Assembly: GCF_016097555.1 (NCBI RefSeq)
Contig: NC_054706.1
Coordinates: 47,369,070 to 47,433,069, forward strand
Length of the DNA stretch: 64,000 bases
Reading direction: 5' to 3'
From: Gigantopelta aegis
Taxonomy: Eukaryota; Mollusca; Gastropoda; Neomphalida; Peltospiridae
A program made the translations under genes and the position numbers. Every line of letters starts with the position of its first letter. The first letter of the stretch is position 1. The notes beneath the pieces are model-generated. The model did not search any database and was not told the DNA's origin. It saw only the letters and a list, made by a program, of their open reading frames with translations. This document shows, one piece after another, positions 39,601-46,412 of the stretch.

Positions 39601-40102
39601 TCACAGGTGCCAAATGCAGAAACAGGAATAAAATGGGCTCAAATAAAACCACTGCTGTTTAGAACTATTTAAGCCTGCAAAACGGCCTAAATGGTAACAG
39701 ACTTGTTTGTTGTACCAAAGCAGTTGACCATATATGGAAATAGCAAATTATACAATGATTGTGTTTTGTATTGGGGCATGATGTTTAAAGATGTGGAGCT
39801 AAGATTGCAGCTTTAATAATCATGCAGTGTTTTTTCTTTCAGGATATGATCCATATAGCTGATACAAAGGTGGCTCGAAGATATGGTGATTTCTTCATCA
39901 GACAGATTCATAAATTTGAAGAGGTAAATTTAGTTAAATCCTACAAATGAATGTTTAAGTGATGGTCAGTTAGTTAGAGTTGCAGAAAGTACTCAAAAAT
40001 TCTCACGGATGGGCGATCTATCTCTTTCTGATTAATGGTATTTTGAATTTTGTAAATCTATATGTAAGAACTGTGAAAAACTGTCTTTATTAGACTATTT
40101 CA

Positions 40103-40135
<33 letters not shown>

Positions 40136-42872
40136 CTAAAATGCAAAAGAAACGCAGGTCCTGAAAATGCGAAAGAATTGCACTTTGTAAAGCAGTATCT
40201 TTGGTGGAATTGAACCTCAACTGTGTTAAAGGACATGGCACACACCCACACCGCAGTCCCACCTGCGTGTCAATTTCATTACCTGTGTGACGTCACGAAT
40301 TCTCAAAACACGTTGTTTGCACGTGCTGGATCATCCGTATCATGAATCCAGTGCAAACACACTCATTGAAATGCTTATAAAGCCTACACACCTGGATTTA
40401 ATTGCATAAATTCAATTTGAGTAGTGACAGACAACAGAATCACATTTTAAAAATGCCGCGACTGACGCAACTCCAGCGAGGGATGGCCATCGGGATGTTG
40501 CAAGCCGGACAGACCCGTACTGCTGTAGCCAGACAATTGGGATGTCATGTTTCGACAATCGCACGCCTTTCTCAACGTCACCAAATCACTGGATCTGTGA
40601 ACGATCGACCACGCACCGGCCGCCCGAGGGTGACAACCGCAGCCCTAGACCGGTACATCCGGGTGACCCACCTTAGGAATCGGATGCTGCCAGCAGCTAA
40701 CACCGCTCACCAGGTGCGTGGTCCAGTGTCCGCCGATACCGTCCGACGCCGTCTGAGGGCAGCAGGACTCCGTAACCGCCGTCCTTATGTGGGACCAATA
40801 TTGACCCCTCGGCACCGCCAACAACGTCAACAGTGGGCGCAACAACATCAAAGATGGCGACGTGGCCAGTGGCAACAAGTTCTGTTTACTGATGAGAGCC
40901 GTTACAATCTTTCCAACGCTGATGGCCGAATCCGAGTATGGCGACGTCGACATGAACGTTACTCCGACTGCTGCGTTCTGCAGGCCGACCGATGGGGCGG
41001 GGGTAGTGTGATGGTGTGGGGTGGGTTCTCATTCAACCACAGAACACAACTTCATGTGTTCAGACAACGCGTTAATGCCGCCGTGTACCAAAATGACGTC
41101 ATCAACAATCACGTCGTTCCCTTCTTTGCCGCTCACCCACGTGTGCGCTTGCTGCAGCAAGACAATGCCAGGCCGCACACTGCCAGGGCAACACAGGCGT
41201 TGCTGGCTCAGCACAACATCCCAACGTTGCCGTGGCCAGCCTTATCACCGGACATGGCGCCTATCGAACACGTCTGGGATGAAATCGGACGTCGCCTTCA
41301 GGCTCGCGGACAACCTCAGAATATGCAGGCGCTGGAGGCAGCATTGGTCCATGAATGGAACTCACTCCCTCAGGCATTCTTTCAACGGCTTGTCAACTCA
41401 ATGAGGAGACGTTGCACTGCCTGTTTGAATGCCCAGGGTGGTCACACGCGATACTGACTTTGACAATGCTACAGGTCGTCTCTTTCACATTTTTAACATG
41501 GACCCCCACCCTACTTTATGACATGAAACAATAGCCAAAAAGGAATTCAATCAAAAATTTCCAACACCAATGTGTGCCGAATTGGTGTAGCTCCAAAATA
41601 AATGTTGAAATCTTCATTTCGTTTTGTTTTTTTAATATTTTATATCCAATTTAATGAGAACCTGCGTTTCTTTTGCGTTTTAGTATATATCATTTGATGT
41701 GAAGACGGTGCATATTATAACATTATTAAACATTAATATATTGTTCTATAGTCTGGAGGACTAGTGTAAATTCTGGCGGGCTAGTAAATTTTAGTTGCTT
41801 TTGGTCCGGCAGGCTAGTGAAAAAGTTTTATTTCTGTACCCCTGTTGGTCATTAATCAAGTTTTGGAAGTTATGCACAGCATAAAATACGCCAACCTAGA
41901 ATAACTAGCGATTTCTATATTGGTGTGGTTCATCATGCTGCAATCATATCCAGATTTATAGGTAACGGTATACCAAATAGCATCTCACCAAGTGAAAATT
42001 TGACTGCCTCTCAACAGGTCAGGTCATAGGTTTTAACATCCACATTCGGAGCAAGCTCTTGTAGTACACCGCCTGTCATGGGCCCCTGTTGACTTTCATT
42101 GGCTCCTTTGTCCAGGAGAGGTAAAGGTTTTGGGGCTGGGGGGAGAGAGCAGACGAGGGTGTGCCTCTAACTTTAAAACTTAATACTATCGTGCCTAACA
42201 TTCGTGAGATGTAATATGTGACAGGACTTTTTGCATTGTCTTGTTTCATTCCTGCAATTTGATTTCAATGCACCATGTACTATCATGATTGAATGTACAG
42301 GGTGCTACTTAAAATTAGGATGACAATTTTTTTTATGCAGAAGTAGGATAGTCTGACGCCTCCAGTTAATCTAAAAAATAGCAGCATAAAAGACCTTTTT
42401 CCACAATTTACTGGACGATTGAAAGATTGTATGGTTTATTTTATATCTCCGAGGCCAATTTCACACAAAAGCCTTGTTTTGTGCAAATATAAATCTACAA
42501 GGGAAAACCAACTTTATTTATAAACTGTACAGAGAGAGTTCAAAATACATCTAAATCATTTGCTTTCATCTGGAACTACAAATTTTCTCATAAAGATAAA
42601 TTTACGATGTCTTGTGGAAATGGCTTCTGGTGTATATGATGGACTGGTTGGATGTAGCAGTCATGTTACTATTTTCTGTGGTATGCATTCATGTATATTC
42701 AAACACTGGTCCACCTAGTTTAGTTATAAATGGTTTCATTTATTAATAGCAATTTTGTAAAATGTCAAATACTGTATACAACCAAAAACCCTAGGTTTTG
42801 AGATTTTCGGTAATAGTTTGTTGTTTTTTTAAATATATTTTTCAGATAACTAGGAATTTGAAAGTACTGTGA
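9655..42872 (+). CDS. EIF3L: Eukaryotic translation initiation factor 3 subunit L (19 coding exons)
   Basis: Subunit L of the eIF3 complex, which acts in the cytoplasm on the 40S ribosome during initiation. Exons: 9655-9678, 17942-17996, 18603-18750, 20363-20442, 20989-21050, 21501-21570, 22419-22492, 23207-23287, 24376-24466, 25428-25582, 32855-33025, 35372-35505, 36415-36514, 37422-37495, 37944-38001, 38767-38805, 39424-39516, 39843-39923, 42846-42872. All have AG/GT borders and join in phase to 538 residues (human about 564). Diagnostic blocks include [102 protein letters not shown] and [20 protein letters not shown]. The C-terminal third (about 310-510) corresponds to the PCI domain. The least certain parts are exon 1 (MWANEETD, weak donor GTAATT) and the 9-codon last exon (ITRNLKVL, stop), both placed by phase and by position. 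Long introns carry satellites and a transposon. Confidence 0.93.
9874..10401. mobile_element. Palindromic MITE family A, copy 1
   Basis: Starts TAAAGTCCGAAACAAATTGT and ends GGTTCAAACTTTA, with inverted ends of about 50 bp that include AATTACTCTCCAACCTTTAA. Inner arms also pair (ATTCCACATATGAGA against TCTAATATGTGGAAT). Related copies are at 15980-16460 and 63148-63720. No coding capacity. It lies in eIF3L intron 1. Confidence 0.75.
10442..10823. mobile_element. MITE with AGGGACGGTCCATAAAT ends
   Basis: AGGGACGGTCCATAAATATT on the left and ACATTTATGGACCGTCCCT on the right are inverted repeats. The interior has two GGGGGAGGGGGTAAA tracts in direct repeat and a third G-rich tract. The target duplication is unclear, so the family is not assigned. 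Confidence 0.7.
10874..11514. mobile_element. MITE with CAGGTCGTTTCGCCC ends
   Basis: CAGGTCGTTTCGCCCT on the left pairs with AGGGCGAAACGACCTG on the right. GAGTCGTTTCGCCCTA (about 10940-10957) and GGCAAAACGACTCGG (about 11405) pair as a second, inner set of arms. No transposase was found; the target duplication is not clear. It lies in eIF3L intron 1. Confidence 0.7.
11520..12540. repeat. Scattered GCTGAATTAGCATAGGGGCT repeats and non-coding DNA
   Basis: A loose motif of the form GCTGAATWAGCATAGGGGCT recurs at about 11521-11665 (several times) and at 12415-12500, with AT-rich spacers. This looks like decayed tandem or transposon-end sequence. Between them (11680-12400) I see no gene. Confidence 0.45.
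12701..12741. repeat. Perfect 14-bp hairpin
   Basis: AAGATTAACCTCAA at 12701-12714 and its reverse complement TTGAGGTTAATCTT at 12728-12741 are separated by a 13-base loop. It is intronic with no known function and may be a remnant of element ends. Confidence 0.8.
13085..13508. mobile_element. Inverted-repeat element (MITE-like)
   Basis: TCACAGTTCACCTGTATTTT, continuing GTTTGGTAGAGTGTTTC, at the left pairs with GAAACACTCTACTAAACAAA, continuing GTACAGGTGAACTGTGA, at the right, over about 37 bp. A third, direct copy of the arm (CACAGTTCACCCGCACTTTG) lies at about 13442. No clear target duplication. Confidence 0.65.
13509..15979. other. AT-rich intron DNA, no gene
   Basis: Part of eIF3L intron 1. 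It holds A/T runs and scattered CACTAG / CTAGTGAATTT fragments at about 14840-15240 that are related to the element at 16503-16877. Nothing coding was recognised. Confidence 0.5.
15980..16460. mobile_element. Palindromic MITE family A, copy 2
   Basis: Starts TAAAGTCTGAACCAAAATGT and ends ATTCGGACTTTA. Arms of about 50 bp (AATTACTCTCCTACCTTT against AAAGGTAGGAGAATAATTTA) show the inverted structure more cleanly than copy 1. Confidence 0.8.
16503..16877. mobile_element. MITE with GGCTTCTAGAATT ends
   Basis: GGCTTCTAGAATTTTG on the left and ATAATCTAGAAGCC on the right are inverted repeats. The interior repeats short CACTAGCC / CTAGCC motifs and the block AGAGCTTAAAACACTAACAT. A partial copy with the same inner block lies at 56860-57060 in the helicase gene. 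Confidence 0.65.
17148..17462 (+). repeat. SINE with a second tRNA-like head
   Basis: The head GGTGTTGTAGTGGTTAAGCC, then GGTACTGGGTCCGCATTCCA, is a different tRNA-like sequence from the GACGTAGCCCAGT type. From GTGCACCACGACTGGTATAT onward the body and tail are those of the main SINE, ending AAAACATTTCTTTCTTTC. The heads have been exchanged on a shared body. Confidence 0.8.
18893..19118 (+). repeat. Dispersed palindromic repeat with GGGTATGGCACCATACCC
   Basis: Starts near GAATGAAATTTTGGGGTATG and ends GGGTATGGCACCATACCCGT followed by CATCTGGCAGAAAC. An inverted copy is at 48747-48990 and a partial one at about 56735-56800. The GGTATGG/CCATACC motifs at both ends form inverted ends, as in a MITE. 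Confidence 0.65.
19287..19612 (+). repeat. tRNA-derived SINE, near full length
   Basis: Head GGGGCGGGACAGCCCAGTGG, B-box-like GGATCGATCCCCGTC, full body and the tail GACGCCATATAACCGTAAAT ... GTTAAATAAAACATTTCC. It lies in eIF3L intron 3. Confidence 0.9.
19697..20315 (+). mobile_element. LINE 3' end: end of ORF2 plus 3' tail
   Basis: The + frame reads [14 protein letters not shown], then [38 protein letters not shown] and CEHCQC, the region that follows RNase H in jockey/I-type LINE ORF2 proteins. The non-coding 3' end contains CACCCAATAGCCGATACGTA, GTGCTGGGGTGTTGTTAAAC and a (CATT)n tail. The copy is 5'-truncated and its coding part is broken by a stop after HFGRV. It sits in eIF3L intron 3 and shows that the common (GAAT)n-flanked fragments elsewhere are ends of this LINE. 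Confidence 0.8.
20530..20663 (+). repeat. SINE tail fragment
   Basis: TTGCTGCATTAAG, then GTTTGACATCCAATAGCCGA, TGATTAATAATCAATGTGCT and GTTGTTAAACAAAACAAAC: the second SINE tail type without head. A (TC)n run at about 20460-20487 precedes it. Confidence 0.8.
21624..22006. mobile_element. TTAA-flanked MITE, long form
   Basis: AGAGACATTCCCGAGTTTGC and GCAGGAATGTCCCA form the inverted ends, with TTAA at 21620-21623 and 22007-22010. Same family as 9291-9546, with about 125 bp more in the middle. It lies in eIF3L intron 6. Confidence 0.85.
22011..22155 (+). mobile_element. Fragment of the 58214-type TTAA element
   Basis: Directly after the TTAA that closes the previous MITE, CCTTTAGACTGGATTA, CGTTTAGTGGGTACAAGTTT and TAAAGTTCATATTTGAATTG match the left 145 bp of the element at 58214-58809. 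The rest is missing. Confidence 0.75.
22505..22730 (+). repeat. SINE body and tail, headless
   Basis: CCAGCCAATGCACCACTGCT, GGCCGTGGTATGTGTTATCC and the tail CATCCAATAGCTGATGATTA ... CTCTAGTGGTGTTGATACAC. Further decayed tail pieces follow at about 22862-23062. It lies in eIF3L intron 7. Confidence 0.8.
23940..24318 (+). repeat. SINE with second tRNA-like head, long form
   Basis: The head GGCGTCGTGGTTAAGCCATC and the B-box-like GGTTCAGATCCCAGTCGAGG match the head type at 17148. A linker with TCCAGATACCGACTCCAAAC follows, then the common body and the tail GACGCCATATAACCGTAAAT ... AACATTTCTTTCTTTC. It ends about 55 bp before eIF3L exon 9. Confidence 0.85.
24990..25427 (+). repeat. Tandem array of exon 10 3' splice site fused to a LINE tail
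   Basis: Seven copies of TGTTTGTCAG followed by the first bases of exon 10 (GTGACGC or variants) occur. AG positions are 25082-25083, 25135-25136, 25186-25187, 25239-25240, 25292-25293, 25359-25360 and the true acceptor 25426-25427. Spacing is 53 (once 51) and then 67 bp. Each unit also holds AGTGTCGTTAAACATCCATT, which matches the LINE 3' tail, and the entry (about 25030-25060) retains TTTTGTGCTGGAGTGTCGTT. The last two units carry about 14 bases of exon start. Confidence 0.85.
25583..32215 (+). repeat. About 6.6-kb satellite seeded by the exon 10 5' splice site
   Basis: The array starts at the exon 10 donor. Early units are about 55 bp: about 20 bases of exon 3' end (GACTTCAACAAGAAG) plus GTGCGTATCACGATTAGTAG and TTAGAATCGTTTCAAACATG. 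From about 25820 a 35-bp unit dominates (ACAACAAGAAGGTGCGTATC, ACGATTATACATACC), interrupted by longer units that keep CAAACATGGACTTC. Nearly all units preserve AAG followed by GTGCGT or GTACGT, a good donor; I estimate about 150 copies. All of it lies in intron 10. Long frames here (up to about 510 codons) are by-products of the repeat. Confidence 0.95.
32228..32400. repeat. Dispersed repeat, copy 1
   Basis: CAAATTTGCCAATTTGTGAA ... ACTGGGTTTCTGCCATTTTG ... AGATAATTTGGCAAACG. A homologous copy is at about 38490-38650. Family unknown. Confidence 0.6.
32519..32745. mobile_element. MITE with ACTATAGTCCAT ends
   Basis: ACTATAGTCCAT on the left and ATGGACTATAGT on the right are perfect inverted ends. 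The interior TTTTCCAAAACACTTTTAAC and CAAATAAAACTGAAATTAT also occurs at about 44570-44615 near the LINE copy. It lies in eIF3L intron 10. Confidence 0.65.
33026..34530 (+). repeat. 1.5-kb satellite seeded by the exon 11 5' splice site
   Basis: About 32 copies of a 47-bp unit of the form GTACTGTAGGTGTACTGATT, AAAACAGCGACTCGGC, TGTATGACCAG. The final TATGACCAG plus GTACTG repeats the exon 11 end and donor (LYDQ, then GTACTG at 33026). Subfamilies differ at GATT/GGGT/TTGGT and GACCAGG/GACCACG. The true donor is the first in the series. Confidence 0.95.
34531..35371. other. Intron DNA without recognised features
   Basis: Rest of eIF3L intron 11. AT-rich, with a short (TAC)n tract at about 34708-34722. 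No repeat family or coding region identified. Confidence 0.5.
35582..36127 (+). repeat. 67-bp tandem array with a tRNA A-box-like motif
   Basis: Eight copies of a unit of about 67-69 bp: GTCGGGGGTGTGGCTTAGTG, ATCGAGCACCTGCTTTCTAT, TACTGAAATTGATTAACTGA, TGTATCAG. TGGCTTAGTGATCGAGC resembles a Pol III A box, so a tRNA-like head may be the seed. It starts about 75 bp downstream of the exon 12 donor and contains no splice-site duplicate. Confidence 0.9.
36548..36968 (+). repeat. 100-bp tandem repeat, about four copies
   Basis: Unit with ATTATTCTTTCCTTTCTTGA, TAAACTGAATAGACAATAGT, GTTCTTTATGCGAGTCCCTT and TTAAAACTTTATATATAAAA, repeated at an exact 100-bp step (for example 36661 to 36761). The copies are nearly identical, so it is recent. 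It lies in eIF3L intron 13, directly before a SINE fragment. Confidence 0.9.
36969..37222 (+). repeat. SINE, head truncated
   Basis: GATCGCCATCGGTGGACCCA, CAACCAGTGCTGG, CTATCCTGTCTGTGGGATGG and a decayed tail ending AAATGAAACATTTCTTTCTT. It lies in eIF3L intron 13. Confidence 0.8.
38490..38650. repeat. Dispersed repeat, copy 2
   Basis: AATGTAATAATTGAAATTTT and ACTGGGTTTCTGCCATTTTT match 32228-32400 with small indels. It lies in eIF3L intron 15. Confidence 0.6.
40136..41683 (+). mobile_element. Tc1-like DNA transposon, apparently whole
   Basis: The ends CTAAAATGCAAAAGAAACGC, continuing AGGTCCT, and GCGTTTCTTTTGCGTTTTAG pair as inverted repeats of about 27 bp with two mismatches. TA at 40134-40135 and 41684-41685 is the expected target duplication, within a TA microsatellite. 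It is 1548 bp long, in the usual size range for Tc1 elements, and has one uninterrupted transposase frame in the same direction as eIF3L. It is inserted in the last eIF3L intron. Confidence 0.95.
40453..41457 (+). CDS. Tc1-type transposase, DD34E (334 aa)
   Basis: Cut-and-paste transposase that binds the element ends and moves it to TA sites. The N-terminal region has a helix-turn-helix ([20 protein letters not shown] to STIARL, about residues 4-40), the GRPR motif (RTGRPRVTT, about 54-62) and a second DNA-binding segment ([20 protein letters not shown]). The catalytic domain has D147 (FTDESR), D237 ([10 protein letters not shown]) and E272 ([12 protein letters not shown]), with 34 residues between the second D and E. 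The WGG-type linker [10 protein letters not shown] is present. All three catalytic residues are intact and no stop interrupts the frame. I chose the ATG at 40453 (MPRLTQ); the frame extends 17 codons upstream only with a non-ATG codon. Activity is plausible from sequence but not shown. Confidence 0.93.
   Translation: MPRLTQLQRGMAIGMLQAGQTRTAVARQLGCHVSTIARLSQRHQITGSVNDRPRTGRPRVTTAALDRYIRVTHLRNRMLPAANTAHQVRGPVSADTVRRRLRAAGLRNRRPYVGPILTPRHRQQRQQWAQQHQRWRRGQWQQVLFTDESRYNLSNADGRIRVWRRRHERYSDCCVLQADRWGGGSVMVWGGFSFNHRTQLHVFRQRVNAAVYQNDVINNHVVPFFAAHPRVRLLQQDNARPHTARATQALLAQHNIPTLPWPALSPDMAPIEHVWDEIGRRLQARGQPQNMQALEAALVHEWNSLPQAFFQRLVNSMRRRCTACLNAQGGHTRY
41690..42845. other. Rest of eIF3L last intron
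   Basis: A short run of GGCTAGT-type motifs (41755-41830), similar in wording to the MITE at 16503, is the only repeat seen. No coding region. It ends in TTTTTAAATATATTTTTCAG before the last exon. Confidence 0.5.
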
Positions 42873-43035
42873 TGGGTCAGAGTACAGAACATTTGATGCA
42901 GTAGAATTTGACTAACATTGACATTCACAAACAGTTCAGATATATTGAAGAAGAAAAAACAGATCTGTGGCAGTAACTAGACAATGAAAATACTTTTAAA
43001 AGGATAAAATTGTACAAGAAATCAAACTTATTTGG

Positions 43036-43041
43036 AATAAA
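43036..43041 (+). promoter_or_regulatory. Probable eIF3L poly(A) signal
   Basis: AATAAA 164 bp after the stop codon, followed by TTTTTTGTGTGTGTTTC (about 43058-43074), a GT/T-rich downstream element. Confidence 0.6.
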
Positions 43042-43160
43042 TCTTAATATGATTGGATTTTTTGTGTGTGTTTCTTCTGGTCTTTTTAATCAAAGCAAAA
43101 TGTATGAACTTCAGAGGATGGGTGCTACAGGTGTGCATTATTTCAGGAACATTGTCACAC

Positions 43161-43590
43161 ATTGGTATAGTCTGGAATACTGTTGGTGCCCATTAACCTC
43201 GCCACTCTTCCATGTTGTACACATTGGTAGAGTCTGGAATACTGTAGGTGCCTATTAACCTCGCCACTCTTCCATGTTGTACACATCGGTACATTTTGGA
43301 ATACTGTAGGTGCCTATTAACCTCGCTACTCTTCCATGTTGTACACATTGGTAGAGTCTGGAATACTGTAGGTGCCTATTAACCTCGCCACTCTTCCATG
43401 TTGTACACATCGGTACATTTTGGAATACTGTAGGTGCCTATTAACCTCGCCACTCTTCCATGTTGTACACATTGGTAGAGTCTGGAATACTGTAGGTGCC
43501 TATTAACCTCGCCACTCTTCCATGTTGTACACATCGGTACATTTTGGAATACTGTAGGTGCCCATTAACCTCGCTACTCTTCCATGTACA
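43161..43590 (+). repeat. 62-bp tandem array with alternating subtypes
   Basis: About seven copies of a 62-bp unit ending CCTCGCCACTCTTCCATGTT. Units alternate between ATTGGTAGAGTCTGGAATAC and ATCGGTACATTTTGGAATAC, making a 124-bp higher-order repeat. It begins about 120 bp after the probable eIF3L poly(A) signal. Confidence 0.9.
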
Positions 43591-43744
43591 CCGTTAGAAT
43601 AATTATTTTGTGCATTTTACTTAACAAGTCATAGAAGTAGCTGTGGTATATACAGGAAATTGTATATAAAAGGTCTTGGTTTGAGTAGCCTTTATCGTTT
43701 TCCTTTTTTCTTACTATCGAATGTACTACAAATTGTTTCCCAGT

Positions 43745-44440
43745 CAATGAATGAATGACTGAATGAATGTTTAAAGACACCCCAGGACAAAAATATACAT
43801 CGGCTATTGGGAGTCGATGGTAAGTGTATGAAAATATTTATGTAAAACCAGTAAGGAGCTGTAGGGGGGAAAGTAATACAATACATAAAATCAAGGTAGG
43901 TACCCGGTGTATTTTAAAACTCGTAGAAGTCGGTGTTTTTTAAAAACTGCAATTAATTCTGGATGGAATTTAAAAAGATTCTAAAACATTTCTCTTGCCA
44001 AATATATCATTTCTCGTTGGCTTGAGATGTTCACACTTCACCAAAACAGTCTGTGTACACTGACAATGTTTATACCGAGGAGGGTCCTTTGAAATAAATG
44101 AATGCGTCAAATATGTATGGCCGATGGGTATGGCACAAGAGTACTTCATCCTTCCTGCACCGCCTGTAGGATGACTGCCACTTTCCCAGGACTGGCTTGA
44201 CAGAAATTGAATGAAGCTTGTTCGCAACCGCACCGTCCCAATCATCTTGCCATATCGAAAAGATGTATTGGTTAACATAAGATGTTTAATCACTGTAGGT
44301 GACACCAACATGGACAAGGGGTACGTTGAAAGCAGACTTTGCAGAAACATCTGCCATGTCGTTACCCTTAATGCCAACATGGCTGGGTACCCAACAAAAT
44401 ACATCTTTATTGCCAATTGATAAATAGACACTTTCGTATC
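43745..44440 (-). mobile_element. LINE 3' end, - strand, broken
   Basis: (GAAT)n and GTTTAAAGACACCCCAGGAC at the low-coordinate end are the 3' tail. Further up, - strand frames give ARIGHTYLTHSFI-like residues, CQCTQTVLVKCEHLKP and RNDIFGKRNVLESF. Upstream of these are RNase H-like remains. Same LINE as 19697-20315, longer at its 5' side, with several frame breaks. It lies between the two convergent genes. Confidence 0.75.
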
Positions 44441-44737
44441 ACCATCCCAACTAAGGGATGCTCCAATTGCATGTACTATAAAGTTGGAGACACGAAAGCG
44501 AGTCTGTAAAAAAAAAAGTTTCTCAGTTAGTTACTTGCACATAAAAATAGTTGTTTTTTTTTTATATTTCCAAAACACTTACTTTTCTTCTTAGGTCAAA
44601 TAAAACTGATAATTTTTGTAGGATGGGACAAAAATGCAGTAGTGATACAATCCAAGATATACTACCAGCATAGTAATGGAAGTTGTAAATTGTAATGTGG
44701 GATTGAATGTCAGCATTGTCAAAGTGACTGCCAGTAG

Positions 44738-45000
44738 CACGGGGGAATAGCCCAGTTGTAAAGCATTCGCTTGATGCGTGGTCGGTCTAGGATCGATCCA
44801 GCGCGTGCTCCACAACAGATGCAGTATGTGATATCCTGTCTGTGGGATGGTCCATATAAAACATCCCTTGCTAATTTAAGAGAGCAGCCCATGAAGTGGC
44901 GACAGTGGGTTTCCGCTCTCAATATCCGCGTGGTCCTTAACCAAGTCTGACGCCATGTAACCGTAAATAAAATGTGTTCAGTGCGTCATTGAATAAAATG
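44738..45000 (+). repeat. tRNA-derived SINE with deletions
   Basis: Head GGGGGAATAGCCCAGTTGTA, CTAGGATCGATCC, a shortened body and the tail GACGCCATGTAACCGTAAAT ... GCGTCATTGAATAAAATG. Confidence 0.85.
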
Positions 45001-45244
45001 CACGGCAAACTTCCGACAGTATTTATAGAGAGTTTTGGTTCGTCAACATTAGCTTTTAGATTGTGGGATCACTAATTTTATTCATCAGTATTTTTTTAAA
45101 TTGCCAAACAAATGCATTTTTGTCAACAGGATAAATTGTTTTAAAATATTTCAGTTCCCTAATGTTATGCTACAATCCACCTCCAAAGACATCTGATAAT
45201 TTCCCATTAATTAAACGTTAGGTGTATTTGTTGCATCATATTAG

Positions 45245-45312
45245 AGAATGAATGAATGTTTGTTTAACGACACCCCAGCACAAAAATACATATCGGCTAT
45301 TGGGTGTCAGAT
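45245..45312 (-). repeat. LINE 3'-tail fragment, - strand
   Basis: GAATGAATGAATGTTTGTTT, AACGACACCCCAGCAC and ATATCGGCTATTGGGTGTCA. Confidence 0.75.
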
Positions 45313-45394
45313 GTTGAAAATAAATCTATATTAACTTCTAATACTACTCTCCATTTTAAAGTTAGAAATTTTCATTCATGGTTATATAGGTTAA

Positions 45395-45697
45395 GGGGCG
45401 AGATTTAGCTCACTTGAGGTGCTCGTGTCGAAGGTCGACCCACCTTGGTGGATCCATTCAGCTGATTAGGATTTTCTTGTTCCAATCCGTACACCCCAAC
45501 TGGACAAAGGCCGTGGTATGTGTTTTCCTGTTTGTAGGGAAGTGCATATAAAAAGATCCCTTGCTGCATTACAAAAAAATATATAGCAGGTTCCATCTGA
45601 TGACTACAACTTGTACAAGTTAGAACTACCAAATGTTTGACATCCAATAACCGATGATTAATTAATCGTTGCGGTGTCGTTAAACAAAACAAAACAA
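45395..45697 (+). repeat. SINE, diverged
   Basis: GGGGCGAGATTTAGCTCACT, GGTCGACCCACCTTGGTGG, GGCCGTGGTATGTGTTTTCC and the second tail type CATCCAATAACCGATGATTA ... GCGGTGTCGTTAAACAAAAC. Confidence 0.8.
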
Positions 45698-45739
45698 GTG
45701 TATATAGGGTCCATGGTTATGAACCAAAGTCAAGTGGGC

Positions 45740-45890
45740 CACGATATGGGCTACTTTACATTTGGCAGCAAGGATTTTCTTTTATACGCACCATCCTACA
45801 GACAGGACATACCATGGCCTTTGTTACACCAGTTGTGTCGCACAGGCTGGGGGAAAATAGCCCAATAGACGGGGATCAATCAAACATCAA
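45740..45890 (-). repeat. SINE fragment, - strand
   Basis: Reading the - strand: GATCCCCGTCTATTGGGCTA, CACAACTGGTGTAACAAAGG and CTGTCTGTAGGATGGTGCG, the middle of the SINE. It lies tail-to-tail with the previous copy. Confidence 0.75.
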
Positions 45891-46265
45891 GCCAGTGCTT
45901 AACCGCTGTAATGTTTTTTTTAAAATAATTTTTATGAAACACCTGCTACATCACGGCACAGACGGCAATTGCCGTTAAGCTCATAAAAACTTACGGTCTC
46001 GACAGCAAGAAAAATGCCGCGCTACCGTACCTGGTTTGCCACCTTGCCTTTCAGAATTTTTTTTTTTTTAAATCCGTTTAGAAATGGCACAAAATGCAAC
46101 ATGAAAAATCTCATCTAGCGAAGTCGGGCTGCTTGTTGACATGAAGTGACAGGTCAATTACACCAAGATGTAAAACAAAACGTGCTAAAATCTCTTTAAA
46201 TATTACATTTATAAATATATTGTTTGTGACTTACACATTAGTGATTTTTTTAAATAAACCTATAT

Positions 46266-46412
46266 ATATTTTTGACTTGGCAAGATGAATGGGGCGTTGC
46301 AGTCACGAACAAGCGCCACTGTAATGTCGGTCCCGAGTGGCAGTCTTCCCACTGCGGTGCAGGAAGGATGAAGTGGTCTTGCAACGTTTGATGCAGTCAT
46401 TTATTTTAACCC
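46266..46412 (+). repeat. Short LINE ORF2 fragment
   Basis: TTGACTTGGCAAGATGAATG ... CGGTGCAGGAAGGATGAAGT corresponds to the TWQDDW...RCRKDEV region of the LINE at 19697. It is short and decayed. Confidence 0.65.

Noticed and set aside
40402-40452. Upstream extension of the transposase frame
   Set aside because: It begins at TTG, not ATG; MPRLTQ at 40453 is the better start for a eukaryotic gene.
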